A stretch of DNA of 14,352 nucleotides from Lentisphaeria bacterium UBA1776 (GTDB taxonomy: Bacteria > Verrucomicrobiota > Lentisphaeria > Victivallales > Victivallaceae). Of the stretch, positions 14,218-14,352 are shown one piece after another; the stretch's first letter is position 1, and each line of letters opens with the position of its first letter. The translations under genes and the position numbers were made by a program. The stretch spans positions 1,841 to 16,192 of the forward strand of contig DCGO01000068.1 in NCBI GenBank assembly GCA_002314605.1. Direction: 5' to 3'. The notes beneath the pieces were generated by a model that saw only the letters and a list, made by a program, of their open reading frames with translations, did not search any database and had not been told where the DNA came from.

Positions 14218-14352
14218 TCATTTTTTTGTTTCCGGCGCCTGGGGAGCCGGAACTGCGGCCGGAGACGCCGGCTTCTCTGCTGTTTTAACCGCAGGCTTCA
14301 CTGCGGACTTGGCCGCAGGTTTCGCCGCGGTTTTCGCCGCAGTCTTGGCCGC
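14218..14352 (-). CDS. Lys/Ala/Pro-repeat protein, C-terminal tail only (5' end outside window)
   Basis: On the - strand an open frame runs from the right edge to a TGA at 14218-14220 (44 residues). It consists of tetrapeptide repeats of the form A-A-K-T or A-[AVE]-K-[PST] (about seven in a row from AAKTAAKTAAKP), followed by a Pro/Ala stretch ending in PQAPETKK. The codons of the repeats are not identical, so selection appears to act at the protein level. Tails like this occur on histone H1-like bacterial proteins (Hc1/Hc2, AlgP) and as DNA- or RNA-binding extensions of HU, topoisomerases and other nucleic-acid-binding proteins. The globular part lies outside the window, so no function is assigned. 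A strong terminator follows 68 bases after the stop, which supports this frame and strand. Confidence 0.65.
   Translation of the reverse strand, partial: AAKTAAKTAAKPAAKSAVKPAVKTAEKPASPAAVPAPQAPETKK

Noticed and set aside
1..14352. CRISPR array, tRNA, rRNA, insertion sequence, toxin-antitoxin or phage genes
   Set aside because: No direct-repeat arrays, cloverleaf-like stretches, terminal inverted repeats or transposase/integrase motifs were seen on either strand; nearly all sequence is accounted for by the listed genes.

Overview
The window is a stretch of bacterial chromosome that is dense in housekeeping genes, with carbohydrate-active or accessory genes at both edges. It is moderately GC-rich, genes are tightly packed, and Shine-Dalgarno sequences are clear (AGAAGGA, AAAGGA, GGAGG). 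Two heparinase II/III-type proteins, a full set of ordinary bacterial core genes and a c-di-AMP synthase of the CdaA/CdaR type suggest a Lentisphaerota (Victivallis-like) or other PVC-group bacterium. That assignment is inference from gene content and style; no rRNA or other marker fixes the taxon.

Layout. (1) Positions 1-689 hold the C-terminal part of a heparinase II/III-family protein on the + strand. (2) A short intergenic stretch with a probable promoter leads to a two-gene unit: a UvrD/PcrA/Rep-type DNA helicase (794-2827) and the tRNA queuosine enzyme QueH (2829-3365), separated by one base. (3) A 139-base intergenic region carries a good sigma-70-like promoter and a perfect 8-bp inverted repeat directly before the ribosome binding site of gyrA. 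(4) Six + strand genes then follow with spacings of 16, -4, -4, 12 and 15 bases, so they probably form one operon: gyrA, folP, cdaA, cdaR, purM and a 601-residue AI-2E-family membrane protein with an N-terminal region resembling TerB. (5) Convergent to these, a 759-residue heparinase II/III-like protein runs on the - strand (11780-14059). (6) Upstream of it lie a strong intrinsic terminator and the C-terminal tail of a Lys/Ala/Pro-repeat protein, both on the - strand, cut by the window edge.

Functionally the central operon joins DNA topology (GyrA), folate synthesis (FolP), cyclic-di-AMP signalling (CdaA with its regulator CdaR) and purine synthesis (PurM). The two ATGA overlaps folP/cdaA and cdaA/cdaR indicate translational coupling. 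The gene glmM, the usual third partner of cdaA-cdaR in Firmicutes, is not here.

I found no CRISPR array, IS element, tRNA/rRNA or obvious defence system. The most notable items are the TerB-like/AI-2E fusion, the gyrA leader hairpin, the natural Ala at the GyrA quinolone position 83, the H1-like repeat tail at the right edge, and a TGTATATTAT box shared by the pcrA and gyrA promoters.
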